Source of the DNA: Candidatus Heimdallarchaeota archaeon
GTDB taxonomy: Archaea; Asgardarchaeota; Heimdallarchaeia; JABLTI01
Direction: 5' to 3'
Length of the DNA stretch: 6,209 nt
Assembly (NCBI GenBank): GCA_030602675.1
Contig: JAUVZH010000169.1
Location: 1 to 6,209 of the forward strand
The notes beneath the pieces were generated by a model that did not search any database, had not been told where the DNA came from, and was given only the letters and a program-made list of their open reading frames with translations. Shown piece after piece: positions 4,750 through 6,209 of this stretch (the first letter of the stretch is position 1; every line of letters starts with the position of its first letter). The position numbers and the translations under genes are program-made.

Positions 4750-6209
4750 TTATTTGGGACTTTTCCTTCTCTTCTGTACAAATAGAGTCATTATTGTAAG
4801 AATCCCAAATGAAAGTGTTGCATAGATTTTGTTAGCACTTGGAAAAATGAAAGTTGGTTCATCAGTAGATGTAGGTGGAACGAAATTAGGATTGAAGGTG
4901 TAGGGATCAGTTTCATAGTAGTAACTCTCAGTTAAATCATCAACATAATCACTATCTGAGTCCATCCAACCTGTGTGGAAACGTGAACCTCTGAAAGAGT
5001 ACCATTGACCTGCACCGGATTGAGAGATACCAGTAAGTGAGAGACAATAGAGTTTGCCATCATTAGAACCGAAAATGATCTCTACTATACCATCATTATT
5101 TAAATCTGCAATTGATGGAGATGACCAAATAGCTCCATTTGTAGAAAATGACCAAAGTAAATTTTTGTCATAATCTAAACAATATAGAGAATTATCATCT
5201 GAACCTACTATAACTTCATAGTTACCATCATTATCTATATCTGCAATTGCAGGTGAGGAATAAATATCATTATTTGTTGAATATGTCCACTTTAATGAAC
5301 TATCATAGTTTATACAATATAGTTTATTATCAAATGATCCAATAACAACCTCTAAATTATTATCATTATCAATATCAAAAATACTTGGTGAAGATAGAAC
5401 TTTATCATTGGTTTTGTAAAACCAGAGCAATGAACCATAATGCGAGAGACATAGAATTTTGCCTCCTTTAGAACCAATAACAACCTCAAGAAATCCGTCA
5501 TTATCTAAGTCTGCAAGAGCAGGTGAAGAATGAACATTCCAATTTGTGTTATATTGCCAGAGTTTAGTACCTGCTGAACTCAAACAGTATATATTATTGT
5601 TATCTGATCCAATAATTATTTCTAAATCTCCATCATTATTTAAATCACCAATAGCCGGGGAAGAAGATATGTCTCCATTTGTCTGAAATGTCCATAAAAC
5701 ATTTCCTTGTGAGCCTAAACAATATAGTTTGTTGTCATCAGAACCGATTATCACCTCTATGAAACCATCATTATCTATATCTGCTAATGCTGGAGAGGAA
5801 AAAATCCAATTATCTGAATTGTATTTCCAATTTAATTCTCCCATGCTATTTAGACAATAGATATAATTATCATAAGATCCGAAAACTACTTCCAATTCCC
5901 CATTATTATCTAAATCTGCTACAATTGGTGAAGACTTTATATCTCCATTTGTACTAAAAGACCATTTTTCTTCTCCATTATTATTTAAACAGTAAAGGTT
6001 GCCATTGTTTGAGCCAGTTAAAATTTCCTTACTACCATCCTTGTCAATATCAATTATACAAGGAGAAGATATAATACCATAGTTTGTACTAAAAGACCAC
6101 TCAAGCGATACACCAATTGATTGAATATTAGCATTATTAGATAAATTAACTTGACCTTTTATATTAAAAGAGAGAAGTAAAGAAATTGCAATTATGAACA
6201 TAATGGTTG
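4750..6209 (-). CDS. Surface beta-propeller protein with eight 45-residue FG-GAP/PQQ-like repeats and a C-terminal membrane anchor (5' end probably outside window)
   Basis: From the first visible ATG (6201) the protein has 483 residues. A short hydrophobic stretch (FIIAISLLLSFNI) acts as a signal sequence. It lacks the usual basic start and has no ribosome site in the 8 bases left, and the frame is open to the edge, so the true start is probably upstream. Residues 35-394 are eight repeats of exactly 45 residues, each a propeller blade: W-x-[FY] start, SSP, a calcium-type loop D-x-[DN]-x-[DN]-G-x-x-E, [IV]-x-GS, then YCL. WYSFRGSRFHTGW (400-412) follows, a common closing motif in such propellers. 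DSDSDYVDD...ETDP (414-433) resembles thrombospondin type 3 Ca-binding motifs. A PPTSTDEPT linker, one helix (about 456-474) and a QKRRKSPK tail end the protein. Topology is therefore outside, anchored at the C terminus. Likely roles are adhesion, ligand binding or polysaccharide contact; FG-GAP propellers rarely reveal more by sequence. Confidence 0.9.
   Translation of the reverse strand, partial: TIMFIIAISLLLSFNIKGQVNLSNNANIQSIGVSLEWSFSTNYGIISSPCIIDIDKDGSKEILTGSNNGNLYCLNNNGEEKWSFSTNGDIKSSPIVADLDNNGELEVVFGSYDNYIYCLNSMGELNWKYNSDNWIFSSPALADIDNDGFIEVIIGSDDNKLYCLGSQGNVLWTFQTNGDISSSPAIGDLNNDGDLEIIIGSDNNNIYCLSSAGTKLWQYNTNWNVHSSPALADLDNDGFLEVVIGSKGGKILCLSHYGSLLWFYKTNDKVLSSPSIFDIDNDNNLEVVIGSFDNKLYCINYDSSLKWTYSTNNDIYSSPAIADIDNDGNYEVIVGSDDNSLYCLDYDKNLLWSFSTNGAIWSSPSIADLNNDGIVEIIFGSNDGKLYCLSLTGISQSGAGQWYSFRGSRFHTGWMDSDSDYVDDLTESYYYETDPYTFNPNFVPPTSTDEPTFIFPSANKIYATLSFGILTIMTLFVQKRRKSPK
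5020..6099 (-). repeat. Eight tandem 135-bp coding repeats (propeller blades)
   Basis: The units start at 6099, 5964, 5829, 5694, 5559, 5424, 5289 and 5154 and each is exactly 135 bp, with no insertion or deletion. At the protein level W1, S11, S12, P13, D17, E25, G29, S30 and C37 are kept in all eight. DNA copies differ more than the protein, which points to old duplications held by selection rather than a recent expansion. Confidence 0.9.

Noticed and set aside
5020..6099. Tandem 135-bp periodicity as a possible CRISPR array or satellite
   Set aside because: The units are in-frame protein repeats with a clear propeller pattern, diverged at the DNA level, with no constant repeat and variable spacer.

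Overview
The window is strongly AT-rich and every supported gene lies on the minus strand, so transcription runs from high to low coordinates. Several traits point to an archaeon. There is a clean TATA-box octamer upstream of one gene. Shine-Dalgarno sites precede the tightly packed genes. N-X-S/T sequons are dense in the predicted outside parts of the large permease. The window also holds a membrane-anchored surface protein with a calcium-type beta-propeller and a short basic cytoplasmic tail. The overall style (AT-rich, Asn-rich surface proteins, very large FtsX-type permeases) would suit an Asgard or related mesophilic archaeon. That placement is inference: the window has no marker gene that settles it.

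Layout in transcription order. (1) 6209-4750: a secreted, membrane-anchored beta-propeller protein with eight exact-length 45-residue repeats, followed by a short Ca-binding-type acidic motif, a linker, one membrane helix and a basic tail. Its 5' end probably lies beyond the window. (2) 4749-4507: a 243-bp intergenic stretch with no gene. It contains a terminator-like hairpin in plus-strand orientation, a long palindromic element, a TATA box and a hairpin in the expected leader of the next gene. (3) 4506-3973: a 177-residue Tyr-rich secreted protein of unknown function, followed by a hairpin plus T-tract terminator. (4) 3826-1: an ABC transporter operon. It encodes a 907-residue FtsX-type permease, then a first ATPase 13 bp later, then a second ATPase overlapping the first by 10 bp and cut by the window edge.

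The operon looks like a complete mechanotransmission (type VII, MacB/LolCDE/YbbAP-like) ABC system. One pseudo-dimeric permease with two large outside domains is probably driven by a pair of non-identical ATPases. Such systems move or extract lipids, lipoproteins or peptides, or transmit force across the membrane. The substrate cannot be read from the sequence. The small secreted protein and the propeller protein are plausible extracytoplasmic neighbours, but they have their own signals and are not clearly part of the operon. I found no RNA gene, CRISPR array, insertion sequence or phage gene. The least explained parts are the palindrome-rich 4507-4749 region and the orphan secreted protein.
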